A DNA stretch of 46,955 nucleotides from Bacteroidota bacterium (lineage in GTDB: Bacteria > Bacteroidota > Ignavibacteria > Ignavibacteriales > Ignavibacteriaceae), in contig JAKAGZ010000018.1 of assembly GCA_021815365.1 (NCBI GenBank), positions 1 to 46,955 on the forward strand. Reading direction: 5' to 3'. The position numbers and the translations under genes are program-made. The notes below the pieces were generated by a model. The model worked only from the letters and a program-made list of their open reading frames with translations. It did not search any database and was not told the DNA's origin. How positions within the stretch are numbered: the first letter of the stretch is position 1; every line of letters begins with the position of its first letter. Shown here piece by piece: positions 10,045-18,125 of the stretch.

Positions 10045-10713
10045 TTACCTCGCTACATTTGGAAGAGTCAGATGTAATTGCGGCAGCAAGAGAAGATATA
10101 AACCCCACATCGTAAATCCGATTGAGATGGGGATCGTCAGATTATCATCCATCCATCCGTAAGAAATATTTTCAACTATTGCAGCAACTGCAGCGGCGAT
10201 TATTCCAATCAGGTATTCAAGTAAAAGTCCTTCAGCTTTTGGTGTAAAGAAAACAACGATGCTTCCACTTATAAAAAAAGCCAAAGTTCCTTCAAGCGAC
10301 TTTGAAAACAGGGGATGTTTGCCAAATTTTCTGCCGACCAATGCAGCAACTGAATCGCTGATTATCAGAATGCTGAATGCTGTAACAAAAAAAACTTTTG
10401 GAAAAATAAATACGCTGACAAGTGCGGAGATCAGCACATAAGTTGCCCCATTTAAATTTTTCTTCTGTTCATCCAGTTCGTGCTTTCGAAGCAGGAATCC
10501 AAAAATCGAATAGAATATTTTTCCAAAACCGTTTGAAAAGTAGCGAAGCATATCAATGACCAAAGCAATAAAAGTTATTATGCCCAGGATAATTATTGCA
10601 TCTGTCCATGGAATAAAATAATATACAACCGGAATAGACAAGGAGGAGAGATGAATCAGCTTGCGGACTATTTCATCTCTGTAATGAATTGTTGCATTGT
10701 CATTCTGAGTCAT
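10045..10713 (-). CDS. Diacylglycerol/polyprenol kinase family membrane protein
   Basis: A 222-residue polytopic membrane protein with about six or seven hydrophobic segments. The central part [18 protein letters not shown] followed by [10 protein letters not shown] is the signature of the dolichol kinase / phytol kinase / CDP-DAG-like family, which uses CTP to phosphorylate lipid alcohols. The N-terminal [11 protein letters not shown] (conserved RK-x-x-H) is also typical. The true lipid substrate cannot be told from sequence. It overlaps the end of ftsH by 14 bases and runs directly into the DUF4837 lipoprotein, so it belongs to the same operon. Confidence 0.82.
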   Translation of the reverse strand: MTQNDNATIHYRDEIVRKLIHLSSLSIPVVYYFIPWTDAIIILGIITFIALVIDMLRYFSNGFGKIFYSIFGFLLRKHELDEQKKNLNGATYVLISALVSVFIFPKVFFVTAFSILIISDSVAALVGRKFGKHPLFSKSLEGTLAFFISGSIVVFFTPKAEGLLLEYLIGIIAAAVAAIVENISYGWMDDNLTIPISIGFTMWGLYLLLLPQLHLTLPNVAR

Positions 10714-12790
10714 CTTTCGGGGCAGGCTCTTTTTTTCTTTGTTCCAGTAATTTTTTTACATGCTCAGGTACATCCCCAGCATTCCCGACGGCTTTGTCGC
10801 CCCCATCTTTTTTGAAAGCAGGCAGTTCGCCTCTATTAATTAAAGTGTCGATCTCAGATGAATCAAGACTTTCTCTCTCAAGCAATTCTTTTGAAAGTTT
10901 GTGTAAGAGATCAATATTATCTTTAAGAATTTTCTCTGCCCTGCTCATAGAAGTATTAACTATCTTCCTGATCTCCTCATCAATTTCTACCGCTGTTTTT
11001 TCACTGTAGTCTTTGTGTCTCTGAATTTCTCTTCCTAAAAAGATTTCTTCCTCTTTAGCACCGTAATTTAACGGGCCTAACTTATCGCTCATTCCCCATT
11101 CACAGACCATTTTTCTTGCTATGCCTGTTGCTTTTTCGATATCATTGCCCGCTCCAGTAGTGTAATGATCAAAAATTATTTTTTCAGCGGCTCTGCCTCC
11201 GAGTGCGTAAGTTATAATTGCTTCGAGATATTCTTTTGAATAAGTATGCTTCTCATCTATAGGAAGATAACTTGTAACTCCAAGTGCTCTGCCTCGTGGT
11301 ATAATTGTTACTTTGTGAACAGGATCAGCTTCGGGCAGCATTCTTGCAACAAGCACGTGACCAATTTCGTGGTAGGCAGTTGTTTTCTTTTCTTCCTCTG
11401 AAATGATGAGGCTTTTCCTTTCCATCCCCATCATAACTTTATCTTTCGCCTCTTCGAAATCCAGCATCTGAACTTTTTTCTTGTTCTTTCTTGCTGCGAG
11501 CAGCGCAGCTTCATTTACAAGATTGGCAAGTTCTGCGCCTGCAAGTCCCGGTGTTCCTTTTGCAAGAACCTCAAGATCTACATCAATATCAAGAGGAATA
11601 TTTCTGGTATGAACTTTTAAAACGCCTTCTCTTCCTTTTACATCGGGTCGGTCAACGACTACCTGCCTGTCAAATCTTCCCGGTCTGAGCAGTGCAGGAT
11701 CAAGCACATCGGGGCGGTTTGTTGCAGCAATTATTATTACTCCGCTGTTCTGTTCAAACCCGTCCATTTCAACAAGAAGCTGATTGAGAGTCTGCTCTCT
11801 TTCATCGTGTCCTCCGCCGAGTCCTGCGCCTCTGTGGCGACCTACTGCATCAATTTCATCTATAAAAATAATACACGGAGCGTTTTTCTTTCCTTGCTCG
11901 AAAAGATCACGGACACGGCTTGCACCAACTCCAACAAACATTTCAACAAAGTCAGCACCGCTGATTGAAAAGAAAGGTACACCTGCTTCACCGGCTACCG
12001 CTCTTGCAAGAAGGGTCTTGCCTGTTCCCGGAGGCCCTAATAAAAGAACGCCTCTCGGAATTTTTCCTCCAAGCTTCTGAAACTTGGATGGCTCTCTCAG
12101 AAATTCAATAATTTCCTGCAGCTCAACTTTAGCTTCGTCTGCGCCTGCAACATCCTTAAATGTAATTTTTGTACCAGACTGAGTAATTAATTTTGCTTTA
12201 CTCTTACCGAAAGAAAAAATTCCTCTTGAGCCTCCGCCCTGCCCCTGCATTCTTCTTAGTATCAGGACCCAGGCAATAATGATTAAAACCCACGGCAGGA
12301 AACCTATAAGCATATTCAGCCATTCGCTGGACTCTTTGTCGAATGTAAAATCAATACCTTTCTGTTTCCAGGCAGTCACCTGGTCTTTGATCATAGATTC
12401 AGGAAGGTAAACAGAAATATTCTTTACAGCTACCTGTTTATTGCCTATGTTAATTTCCTGTTCGCTTTTAAGCTCAGCTTTAAAATAATAATCATTTATA
12501 TCCGATTTAATTATCCTGGCTGATTTTATCTGATCCTGGTTTAACAATTTTTCATATTCGATATACGGAACTTCGGTGTAAGTAGCGCTATTCGATTTAA
12601 ATAGCTGCATAACAATAACAGCTACAACCACAACAGCTCCCCATCCAAAGACCAGCTTAATTATTTTTGACCAGTCGAAATTATCATCAGGCTTGTTAGG
12701 TCCGATGTTTTTAGGGAGCTTCGGCGTCTTTTTCTTTTTCGTATCGTTATCATTTTCTGCCATCAGCAGTTTTTTATCAAAAATATTCAT
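10700..12790 (-). CDS. ftsH: ATP-dependent zinc metalloprotease FtsH
   Basis: Membrane-anchored AAA+ protease that degrades misfolded and regulatory membrane proteins. It has 696 residues: a charged N-tail, a first membrane helix at about 43-64, a periplasmic domain, a second helix at about 160-178, the AAA module with Walker A GPPGTGKT near 255 and Walker [10 protein letters not shown], the second region of homology ([19 protein letters not shown]), and a protease domain with HEIGH near 472. The usual motif is HEAGH; the HExxH zinc ligands are intact. A second ATG nine codons in is possible, but the first has a GGAG upstream. It lies between hpt and a polyprenol-kinase-like gene, in the conserved tilS-hpt-ftsH order. 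Confidence 0.97.
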   Translation of the reverse strand: MNIFDKKLLMAENDNDTKKKKTPKLPKNIGPNKPDDNFDWSKIIKLVFGWGAVVVVAVIVMQLFKSNSATYTEVPYIEYEKLLNQDQIKSARIIKSDINDYYFKAELKSEQEINIGNKQVAVKNISVYLPESMIKDQVTAWKQKGIDFTFDKESSEWLNMLIGFLPWVLIIIAWVLILRRMQGQGGGSRGIFSFGKSKAKLITQSGTKITFKDVAGADEAKVELQEIIEFLREPSKFQKLGGKIPRGVLLLGPPGTGKTLLARAVAGEAGVPFFSISGADFVEMFVGVGASRVRDLFEQGKKNAPCIIFIDEIDAVGRHRGAGLGGGHDEREQTLNQLLVEMDGFEQNSGVIIIAATNRPDVLDPALLRPGRFDRQVVVDRPDVKGREGVLKVHTRNIPLDIDVDLEVLAKGTPGLAGAELANLVNEAALLAARKNKKKVQMLDFEEAKDKVMMGMERKSLIISEEEKKTTAYHEIGHVLVARMLPEADPVHKVTIIPRGRALGVTSYLPIDEKHTYSKEYLEAIITYALGGRAAEKIIFDHYTTGAGNDIEKATGIARKMVCEWGMSDKLGPLNYGAKEEEIFLGREIQRHKDYSEKTAVEIDEEIRKIVNTSMSRAEKILKDNIDLLHKLSKELLERESLDSSEIDTLINRGELPAFKKDGGDKAVGNAGDVPEHVKKLLEQRKKEPAPKDDSE

Positions 12791-12808
12791 GAAATAAAAA
12801 TTTCTCCA

Positions 12809-13372
12809 TTATTCTCGTAAAACATAAATTGACCTTAAATTTCTGTACTTCTGTGCATAATCCAATCCATAGCCTATCACAAATTTACTTGGAATATTGA
12901 AACCAATATAATGAATTTTTACATTATATTTAAGGCTATCGGGCTTAACAAGAAGCGAGCAAACTTTCATACTCGCAGGATTGTGCCGCATAATTAAATC
13001 TTCTATAAACTTAATAGAAAGCCCGGAATCAACAATATCCTCAACTATTACAATATCTCTTCCCGTCACATCACAGTTAAGTTCCTTTAATAAAGTAACT
13101 TTGCCGGATGAGATTTTTTCATCTCCATAACTCGATAGTTTGAAAAAATCAATTTCGCAGTCGATCTTAATATTCTTGATCAGGTCAGCAAGGAAGAGGA
13201 AAGCACCGTTCAAAACGCCAATAAATACGGGAGTTTTCCCCTGATAATCTTTAGTTATCTGTTTTCCCAGCTCAGTTATCCTTGACTGGATCTTTTCTTC
13301 CTCAAGGAAAGGAACAAAAACCTCTTTGCCAGTAATTATCTGATCAGTATTTTTATTTTTTACTTCAGGCAT
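12809..13372 (-). CDS. hpt: Hypoxanthine phosphoribosyltransferase
   Basis: Purine-salvage enzyme that makes IMP/GMP from hypoxanthine/guanine and PRPP. Its 187 residues are the normal length. The PRPP-binding loop VIVEDIVDSGLS is at about 108-119 and the N-terminal GVLNGAFLF stretch matches the family. It overlaps the 3' end of tilS by 13 bases and precedes ftsH by 18 bases; tilS-hpt-ftsH is a widely conserved gene order. Confidence 0.95.
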   Translation of the reverse strand: MPEVKNKNTDQIITGKEVFVPFLEEEKIQSRITELGKQITKDYQGKTPVFIGVLNGAFLFLADLIKNIKIDCEIDFFKLSSYGDEKISSGKVTLLKELNCDVTGRDIVIVEDIVDSGLSIKFIEDLIMRHNPASMKVCSLLVKPDSLKYNVKIHYIGFNIPSKFVIGYGLDYAQKYRNLRSIYVLRE

Positions 13373-14730
13373 AATTCAAAAATCCTGTTTGTTTTATCCG
13401 TAATTTTAAATCTTTCATCAAGCCTTAACCCAATAACCCAGACAATTTTACCACCGTTGGTCAGTACGAGCTGATTTTTTTTATCAACCGAACTTATCTT
13501 TTGTTCGTTCAGAAAATCTGACAGCTTTTTTGTCCCTTTCAAACCTATCGGATGAAACCTGTCGCCGGGTTTCCATTTTCTTATTAAAAAATTTTCTTCA
13601 ATATTATCGGCAGAGATATATTCTCTGTTTCTGTCTGATGAAAATTTCAATGGGAGTTTTACACTATTAACAATTGAAAATTTTTTTGAATTCAATTTAA
13701 CTGTCTGACCACTTCTAATTTCAACAGCGGCGTTAGCAAATTCCCGCTCACTCTTTTTCTTCAGCACAACAATTTCATTTCTTTCTCTTAATGCCGTTAT
13801 TCCTTTAGACAAAATTATCTGTGTGCCCGTCTGTGCTTGTATTAATGAAAGAATGTCTTTCAGGTTTTTAAAATTAAGTGAAATACCAAATTTTTTTTCA
13901 ATTGAAACTTTAAATATATAGCCTGCAATTTCCCCGTCAAATTTTTTCAGGGCAGCAATGGATATTTTTAACCTCCCGTTCCTGAATTCAGAAATTTCCC
14001 CGGCGGCATTGTCAATAATTTTCTCGAACTGATTTGAAAAGCTTCTGATCAGAGATGAAGCATTAAAAACTTTCTCTTCGAATGCCGCATTTAATTTATT
14101 TTTAATTAATGGGAATAATTCATTACGGATAAAATTCCTGTCAAAATCAGATTGCAAATTAGATGCATCTGTCCTGAAACTAATTCCGTTATCCTCAAGA
14201 TATTTTAGAATTTCACTCTTCGTAAGAATCAGCAGAGGACGGATAATATTCCCGCGCTGGTAAGGGATCCCGGCAAGACCTTTAACACCTGTCCCTTTAA
14301 TTAAATTAAGGAACACAGTTTCGGCATTATCACTGCAATTATGTGCCGTTGCAATTTTTGTAAAATTATTTCCCTTCGCCGTTTTGCTGAACTCTGTGTA
14401 CCTGATTTCTCTTCCTGCTTCTTCAAGAGATAATTTTTTCTTCCTGGCGTAACTTTTTACATCTTTATTTATAGTATAAAAAGGAACAGAAAATCTTTCA
14501 CATAATTCTTTGCAAAATTTCTGGTCGTTATCTGAGTCTGCGCCTCTCAGCTTGTGATTAATATGAACAGCACCAAGGCTGATCCTGAATCTCCTTTTAT
14601 ATTTATTTAAAAAGTAAAACAAAAAAACAGAGTCCGGTCCGCCGCTCAAAGCAATAAGAATTTTATCGTTTTTGCCGATCAGATTTTTATCGTCTATAAA
14701 TTTCAGTACTTTTTGTTCTGTCTTTTTCAT
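13360..14730 (-). CDS. tilS: tRNA(Ile)-lysidine synthase
   Basis: Converts C34 of the CAU anticodon of a minor tRNA-Ile to lysidine, which is essential for reading AUA. The N-terminal PP-loop ATPase motif SGGPDS is at residues 29-34 and the family motif HNCSDNAETVFLN follows. The C-terminal substrate-binding domain is recognisable from RKWKPGDRFHPIGLKGTKKL. It has 456 residues, within the usual 420-480. It appears to be the first gene of the operon that continues into hpt and ftsH; the 430 bases upstream hold a repeat element rather than a gene. Confidence 0.95.
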   Translation of the reverse strand: MKKTEQKVLKFIDDKNLIGKNDKILIALSGGPDSVFLFYFLNKYKRRFRISLGAVHINHKLRGADSDNDQKFCKELCERFSVPFYTINKDVKSYARKKKLSLEEAGREIRYTEFSKTAKGNNFTKIATAHNCSDNAETVFLNLIKGTGVKGLAGIPYQRGNIIRPLLILTKSEILKYLEDNGISFRTDASNLQSDFDRNFIRNELFPLIKNKLNAAFEEKVFNASSLIRSFSNQFEKIIDNAAGEISEFRNGRLKISIAALKKFDGEIAGYIFKVSIEKKFGISLNFKNLKDILSLIQAQTGTQIILSKGITALRERNEIVVLKKKSEREFANAAVEIRSGQTVKLNSKKFSIVNSVKLPLKFSSDRNREYISADNIEENFLIRKWKPGDRFHPIGLKGTKKLSDFLNEQKISSVDKKNQLVLTNGGKIVWVIGLRLDERFKITDKTNRIFELCLK

Positions 14731-14925
14731 TTAACAAATTTTATTTTAGCCGGTTCTGTCGGATCTGTTGCAGAACTTTTTTTGTGTCATTCCCGTGAAA
14801 AAGCATAAGCGTCTTCTTAATGATAAATTAAAAGTATTATTCAATGTAAATAATGTATTAAAACAAGCAAAAATTAAAAAAATTATTGTTGCGACAGAAT
14901 TAAAAAATGTAAAGTTATCATTGAT

Positions 14926-15123
14926 AATAAGTCTCTCCCTTCGCAAGGGAGACCTGCCTGCCGGCAGGCAGGGATTAGAGAGGGTTCAAAGAATTCAGCA
15001 AAGCAAAGAACCCATCCCAACCTCGTTAGAGTCCGACAGACTCTAACGGTCGAAGACTCCGTCTGAGCCTTCGGACTCTGACGAGAGTCTGGCGACCCTC
15101 CCTTAGAAATGGAAGGGCTTATT
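14926..15123. repeat. 198-bp fold-back element with terminal inverted repeats
   Basis: The ends are imperfect inverted repeats about 26 bases long (14926-14951 and 15098-15123; about 19 of 26 match, with AATAAG at both outer ends and AAGGGAG at both inner ends). Inside are a perfect 20-bp palindrome at 14953-14972 (CCTGCCTGCCGGCAGGCAGG), an inverted GGGTTC/GAACCC pair (14982-14987, 15008-15013) and a perfect 10-bp-arm hairpin at 15024-15048 (CGTTAGAGTC-CGACA-GACTCTAACG). The region codes for nothing convincing. It sits between the ribE stop and the tilS start. No transposase is present, so it is MITE-like or REP-like at most. Confidence 0.7.
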
Positions 15124-15156
15124 GGTAGAGATCACTTTGTAATTAGTAGAATTAAC

Positions 15157-15834
15157 TTAGCGATCATCATTCTGCCTACTAATTTTTTCACTTGTTTCAT
15201 TTTCATTCTGCTCTGTCAACCGAACTATATATTTACCAAGCACATCAAATTCGAGGTTTACAGTGTCGCCGGGTTTTTTATCAGCAAATATTGTTTCTTC
15301 CCACGTATGCGGAATTACACCGACAGAAAAACTGTCTTTACGCAATTCTGCAACTGTCATGCTTACGCCGTCTATCGCAATTGAGCCAACTGGTATCAGG
15401 TATTTGCTAAACTTTTTCTGAAATGAAATCGTAATAAAATGGCTGCTGTTCAATTCCTTGATGCTTTCAATTCTACCGGTTGTATCAATGTGACCAAGGA
15501 CAAAATGCCCGCCTAATCTTGCGTCAGCTTTCAATGGTCTTTCAAGATTAACAGGGTCATTTAACTTCGCAGTTCCCAGGTTTGTTTTCTTCAATGTCTC
15601 TTCAATTACATCAACTGAAAAAGTTCCTTTAGTTTTTTTAACCACAGTTAAACAGACACCGTTCACTGCAATGCTGTCACCTGTTTTAAGATCATCCATA
15701 ATTTTTTTTGCAGAGATTGTCAATCGCAGTCCTTGCTCCTCAGGATGCCCGGATGAACTTCTATTGAGGCTTCCCACGCCTGTCTGAACTTTTTCAGTTA
15801 TATAACCTTTTTCTTCGACTAATCCTGTGAACAT
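15157..15834 (-). CDS. ribE: Riboflavin synthase, alpha chain
   Basis: Dismutates two 6,7-dimethyl-8-ribityllumazine molecules into riboflavin. The two tandem lumazine-binding barrels are clear: MFTGLVEE at the start with GDSIAVNGVCLTV in the first, and VGSIAIDGVSMTV in the second, plus the linker LGGHFVLGHIDTTG. At 225 residues it is longer than the usual 200-215. The extra length comes mainly from residues about 17-34, a Ser/Gly/Pro-rich stretch between the first two strands that looks like translated repeat DNA (see findings). It follows ribD by 15 bases in the greA-ribD-ribE operon. Confidence 0.94.
   Translation of the reverse strand: MFTGLVEEKGYITEKVQTGVGSLNRSSSGHPEEQGLRLTISAKKIMDDLKTGDSIAVNGVCLTVVKKTKGTFSVDVIEETLKKTNLGTAKLNDPVNLERPLKADARLGGHFVLGHIDTTGRIESIKELNSSHFITISFQKKFSKYLIPVGSIAIDGVSMTVAELRKDSFSVGVIPHTWEETIFADKKPGDTVNLEFDVLGKYIVRLTEQNENETSEKISRQNDDR
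15733..15786 (-). repeat. Probable in-frame repeat insertion inside ribE
   Basis: Codons 17-34 of ribE encode QTGVGSLNRSSSGHPEEQ, which has no counterpart between the first two strands of usual riboflavin synthases, where only a few residues are expected. The DNA reads, on the coding strand, with GCATCCTGAGGAG, a string typical of dispersed repeats in environmental genomes. It keeps the frame, and the rest of the protein looks intact. Confidence 0.5.
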
Positions 15835-15849
15835 TTTTTACCGGTTAAA

Positions 15850-16935
15850 TTATTTTACAAGCTCGGCTAAAATATCATCGCCGATTCTTTCGATTGAGCC
15901 AAACTTTGTCTTAAGTGATTTGTTTATATTTTTTATTCCAAGGTTGCCGACAATCGGAATTCCGCATCCTACGATCTTCGGAGAAATAAAAACAAAAACA
16001 TCATCGAACAGGTTTTCTTTTATAAAGCTGTTGAATATTTCGTTCCCTCCTTCAACAAGGACAGAAGAAATTTTTCTTTTGCCTAATTCCTTCAACGCAC
16101 TTTTCAGATTAATTTTCCCTTTATGCTCTCCTGTAAAAATAATATCAGCACCTTTCGATCTTATCTTTTTTATTTTATTCACCCTGTCAATATTTTTTTT
16201 CGAAGTAATAATTATAAGTTTCTTATCGCTGTTGTTTGAAAATAATTTATGCCCTGAGCTGAGCCTGAGTTTTGTATCGAGAACAACTCTTTTGGGATTT
16301 CTTCCTTCAATCAGCCTGACTGTTAAGCTCGGATTATCTTTTAACACTGTCCCCAGCCCTACGAGAACAGCATCATATTTTGATCTCAGCTCGTGAACGA
16401 ACCTTCGTGAAGGCAGCGAGGTAATCCATTTTGATCCGCCTTTAATATCGGCGATCTTGCCGTCCAGTGTTTGTGCTGCTTTTAATGTAACATAAGGAAT
16501 TTTTTTTGTAATGTATTTAAAGAAAAATTTGTTCAGGGCAATACACTCTTTTTCAAGCACGCCCACCTTAACGTCTATTCCGGCAGATTTTAATTTCCGA
16601 ATTCCCTTACCTCTTACAAGCGGGTTCATATCCATTGTGCCGATGACGACACGTTTAATTTTATTTTCTATAATTTTATCAACGCACGGGGGCGTAAGTC
16701 CGTGATGGCTGCACGGTTCAAGATTTGTATACAGAGTCGAGCCTTCAATACTTTCCCTCGCAGAATTTATTGCATTAACTTCTGCGTGATTGCTGCCGTA
16801 CTTCTCGTGGTAGCCGGCTCCGATTATCCTCTCGTTCTTAATAATTATGCAGCCGACCAAAGGATTAGGGCTTACATTCCCTTTTCCCTTTTTAGCAATC
16901 TCAATAGCAAGCTGTATATAGGACTCGTCTGTCAA
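15850..16935 (-). CDS. ribD: Bifunctional riboflavin deaminase/reductase
   Basis: Carries out the second and third steps of riboflavin synthesis from GTP: pyrimidine deamination, then ribose reduction. The N-terminal deaminase has the zinc site HAE (residues 50-52) and PCSHHGLTPPC (Cys75, Cys84), and the substrate motif SPNPLVG. The C-terminal reductase has TLKAAQTLDGKIA, KWITS and VLVEGGNEIFNSF. The length of 361 residues is normal. The start codon is TTG, 12 bases after the greA stop; no in-frame ATG lies closer, and the N-terminus then begins exactly where family members do. No FMN riboswitch is seen upstream. Confidence 0.95.
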   Translation of the reverse strand: MTDESYIQLAIEIAKKGKGNVSPNPLVGCIIIKNERIIGAGYHEKYGSNHAEVNAINSARESIEGSTLYTNLEPCSHHGLTPPCVDKIIENKIKRVVIGTMDMNPLVRGKGIRKLKSAGIDVKVGVLEKECIALNKFFFKYITKKIPYVTLKAAQTLDGKIADIKGGSKWITSLPSRRFVHELRSKYDAVLVGLGTVLKDNPSLTVRLIEGRNPKRVVLDTKLRLSSGHKLFSNNSDKKLIIITSKKNIDRVNKIKKIRSKGADIIFTGEHKGKINLKSALKELGKRKISSVLVEGGNEIFNSFIKENLFDDVFVFISPKIVGCGIPIVGNLGIKNINKSLKTKFGSIERIGDDILAELVK

Positions 16936-16946
16936 AGTTTGTTTAT

Positions 16947-17423
16947 TTATTTGATTGATAATATCTCAAACTCCAGTATACCAGCCGGTGCATTTACTTT
17001 TACCCGTTCACCGGCTTTCTTGCCTATAAGCCCCTGCCCGACAGGCGAAGTAACAGAAATTTTACCTGATTGAAAGTCTGCCTCCTCGGCTGAAACAAGT
17101 GTGTACTGAAAAATCTTCGAGGTCTTTAAATTTTTAATTTTAACTTCAGAAAGAATATGCACCTGGTCTTCGGGAAATTGCGCAGGATCAATAATACGCA
17201 CACGAGACAGAATATTTTCGAGTTTGCTTATTTTTAATTCAAAAAGTCCCTGCTCTTCTTTGGCAGCATCATACTCTGCATTTTCAGAAAGGTCGCCGTG
17301 CGCTCTTGCCTCGGCAATTTTCTGGGCGATTTCTTTTCGCCCGTTGGTTTTTAGATCCTGCAATTCTTTCTCAAGCTCTACAAGCCTTTCCTTGGTTAAA
17401 TAGACAAAATTTGTGTCTGCCAT
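16947..17423 (-). CDS. greA: Transcript cleavage factor GreA
   Basis: Rescues backtracked RNA polymerase by stimulating cleavage of the nascent RNA. Its 158 residues are the standard length. The N-terminal coiled coil carries the tip motif ARAHGDLSENAEYDAAKE with the acidic pair Asp44 and Glu47; the C-terminal domain contains the family motif SPVGQGLIGKKAGE. It leads an operon with ribD and ribE. Upstream lie a good promoter and a hairpin with a U-tract, so its expression may be attenuated. Confidence 0.96.
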   Translation of the reverse strand: MADTNFVYLTKERLVELEKELQDLKTNGRKEIAQKIAEARAHGDLSENAEYDAAKEEQGLFELKISKLENILSRVRIIDPAQFPEDQVHILSEVKIKNLKTSKIFQYTLVSAEEADFQSGKISVTSPVGQGLIGKKAGERVKVNAPAGILEFEILSIK

Positions 17424-17457
17424 TATTTTAACTCTTTTAATTATTAAGAAGGATTTT

Positions 17458-17496
17458 AAAAAAAATTACCACTGCCCCGGCATTCCGGCGCAGTGG
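17458..17496 (-). terminator. Terminator-like hairpin in the greA leader
   Basis: Read on the minus strand, CCACTGC and GCAGTGG (17496-17490 and 17475-17469) pair perfectly around an inner CCGG/CCGG stem with loop AATG, and eight T residues follow three bases later (17465-17458). This is a textbook intrinsic terminator shape, lying between the predicted greA promoter and the greA start, about 35 bases before the ATG. A transcript ending here would be about 40-45 nt. Confidence 0.6.
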
Positions 17497-17505
17497 CATC
17501 AGAAA

Positions 17506-17532
17506 AATATAAAATTTGGGTTAGGTTGTCAA
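17506..17532 (-). promoter_or_regulatory. Predicted promoter of greA-ribD-ribE
   Basis: On the minus strand TTGACA (17532-17527) is followed by TATATT (17511-17506) at 15 bases, or by TATTTT at 17. In Bacteroidota terms, TTG and TATATTTT are 18 apart. Either reading places the RNA start near 17500, just before the leader hairpin. Confidence 0.5.
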
Positions 17533-17540
17533 GAAGAAGA

Positions 17541-17570
17541 AATTTCTAAAATTGAATTTTCTAAAATTGA
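17541..17570. repeat. Tandem 15-bp direct repeat
   Basis: Two adjacent copies of A-A/T-TTTCTAAAATTGA (17541-17555 and 17556-17570) differing at one base. They lie just upstream of the greA promoter, in the divergent region shared with the antitoxin-like gene. No function is evident. Confidence 0.6.
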
Positions 17571-17689
17571 ATGCGACATATAATCTATTTTTTAAAAGAG
17601 CGAGTGCTGCGGCTTGTGATGTTAAGTGTGCTGTATGCTATTCGAAAAATTATCTAATACTTGTATATTAACAAAAAAGGAAACGAAAA

Positions 17690-17905
17690 ATGTCTGGTAC
17701 AGTTATTCAAGTCAGTAAGCAAGAGCTTAAGAGGATAATTTCTAATGTTGTCGAACAAAAGCTTGTCGAATTGTTTGGCGATCCAGATGATAGCCTTACG
17801 ATAAAAAAGAATCTGAGAAACCGACTTCTCAGACAGAAACGTGCCGTCGAAAAAGGTGATAGAGGAACCGATCTTTCCTCAATTCGTAAGGGCCCGGGTT
17901 TATAA
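17690..17905 (+). CDS. Putative antitoxin of a RelE/ParE-type module
   Basis: Small 71-residue protein. The pattern of a helical N-terminal part, then LVELFGDPDDSLTIKK and a basic stretch RNRLLRQKRAVEKGDRG, resembles small antitoxin-like proteins encoded directly before RelE/ParE toxins. A ribosome-binding site (AAGGAAACG) precedes the ATG. The downstream reading frame begins right after its stop codon and matches the N-terminus of such a toxin but is broken. Function is inferred from context and general sequence character; no DNA-binding domain is certain. Confidence 0.55.
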   Translation: MSGTVIQVSKQELKRIISNVVEQKLVELFGDPDDSLTIKKNLRNRLLRQKRAVEKGDRGTDLSSIRKGPGL

Positions 17906-18061
17906 TTGTACTCTGTCAGGCTCCTTAAATCTGCAACCAAAGAATTAGAAAAGCTCTATCGAACGATCGCAAAGCGTATTATCGAACGTCTTTAATGGCT
18001 CTCAATGAATATTAATTCTGTAAAATTGCTTTCTCTCAAAGGTGAATTGAGAAGATTGTTC
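17906..18061 (+). pseudogene. Broken RelE/ParE-family toxin remnant
   Basis: Starting at a TTG immediately after the antitoxin stop, the frame reads YSVRLLKSATKELEKLYRT and IAKRIIERL, the usual N-terminus of a RelE/ParE mRNA interferase or gyrase toxin. A TAA at 17993 stops it after 29 codons. In the same frame the family sequence resumes (WLSMN, then SLKGELRRLF) up to about 18061, where homology ends. The expected C-terminal half, with the core strands and catalytic residues, is missing, and the frame closes at a TGA 24 bases later. So the toxin has both an internal stop and a lost C-terminus and should be inactive. Confidence 0.65.
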
Positions 18062-18090
18062 ATACACGGCTACACCTCGAACAGTTGACC

Positions 18091-18117
18091 AAGCCGCCGT
18101 CACCGGCTGGGCTTTTT
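18091..18117 (+). terminator. Intrinsic terminator after the toxin remnant
   Basis: AAGCC-GCCG-TCAC-CGGC-(TG)-GGCTT followed by TTT (18091-18117) forms a GC-rich hairpin with a short T-tract on the plus strand. It would end the antitoxin/toxin transcript just before the convergent restriction endonuclease gene. Confidence 0.55.
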
Positions 18118-18125
18118 GTGTTGCT

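Noticed and set aside
10689-12080. Several plus-strand open frames opposite ftsH
   Set aside because: They are antisense shadows of a highly conserved gene and have odd Pro/Ser-rich composition.
14768-15046. Plus-strand open frame of 92 codons between ribE and tilS
   Set aside because: Its second half is translation of the palindrome and hairpin of the fold-back element, the first half is low-complexity Lys/Asn/Leu sequence, and it lacks a ribosome-binding site.
15835-17430. Search for an FMN riboswitch controlling ribD/ribE
   Set aside because: No conserved RFN-element sequence was found before greA, ribD or ribE; the only leader structure is the greA hairpin.
17906-18086. Toxin read as a functional short protein
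   Set aside because: The first frame gives only 29 residues and the resumed frame lacks the catalytic C-terminal half.
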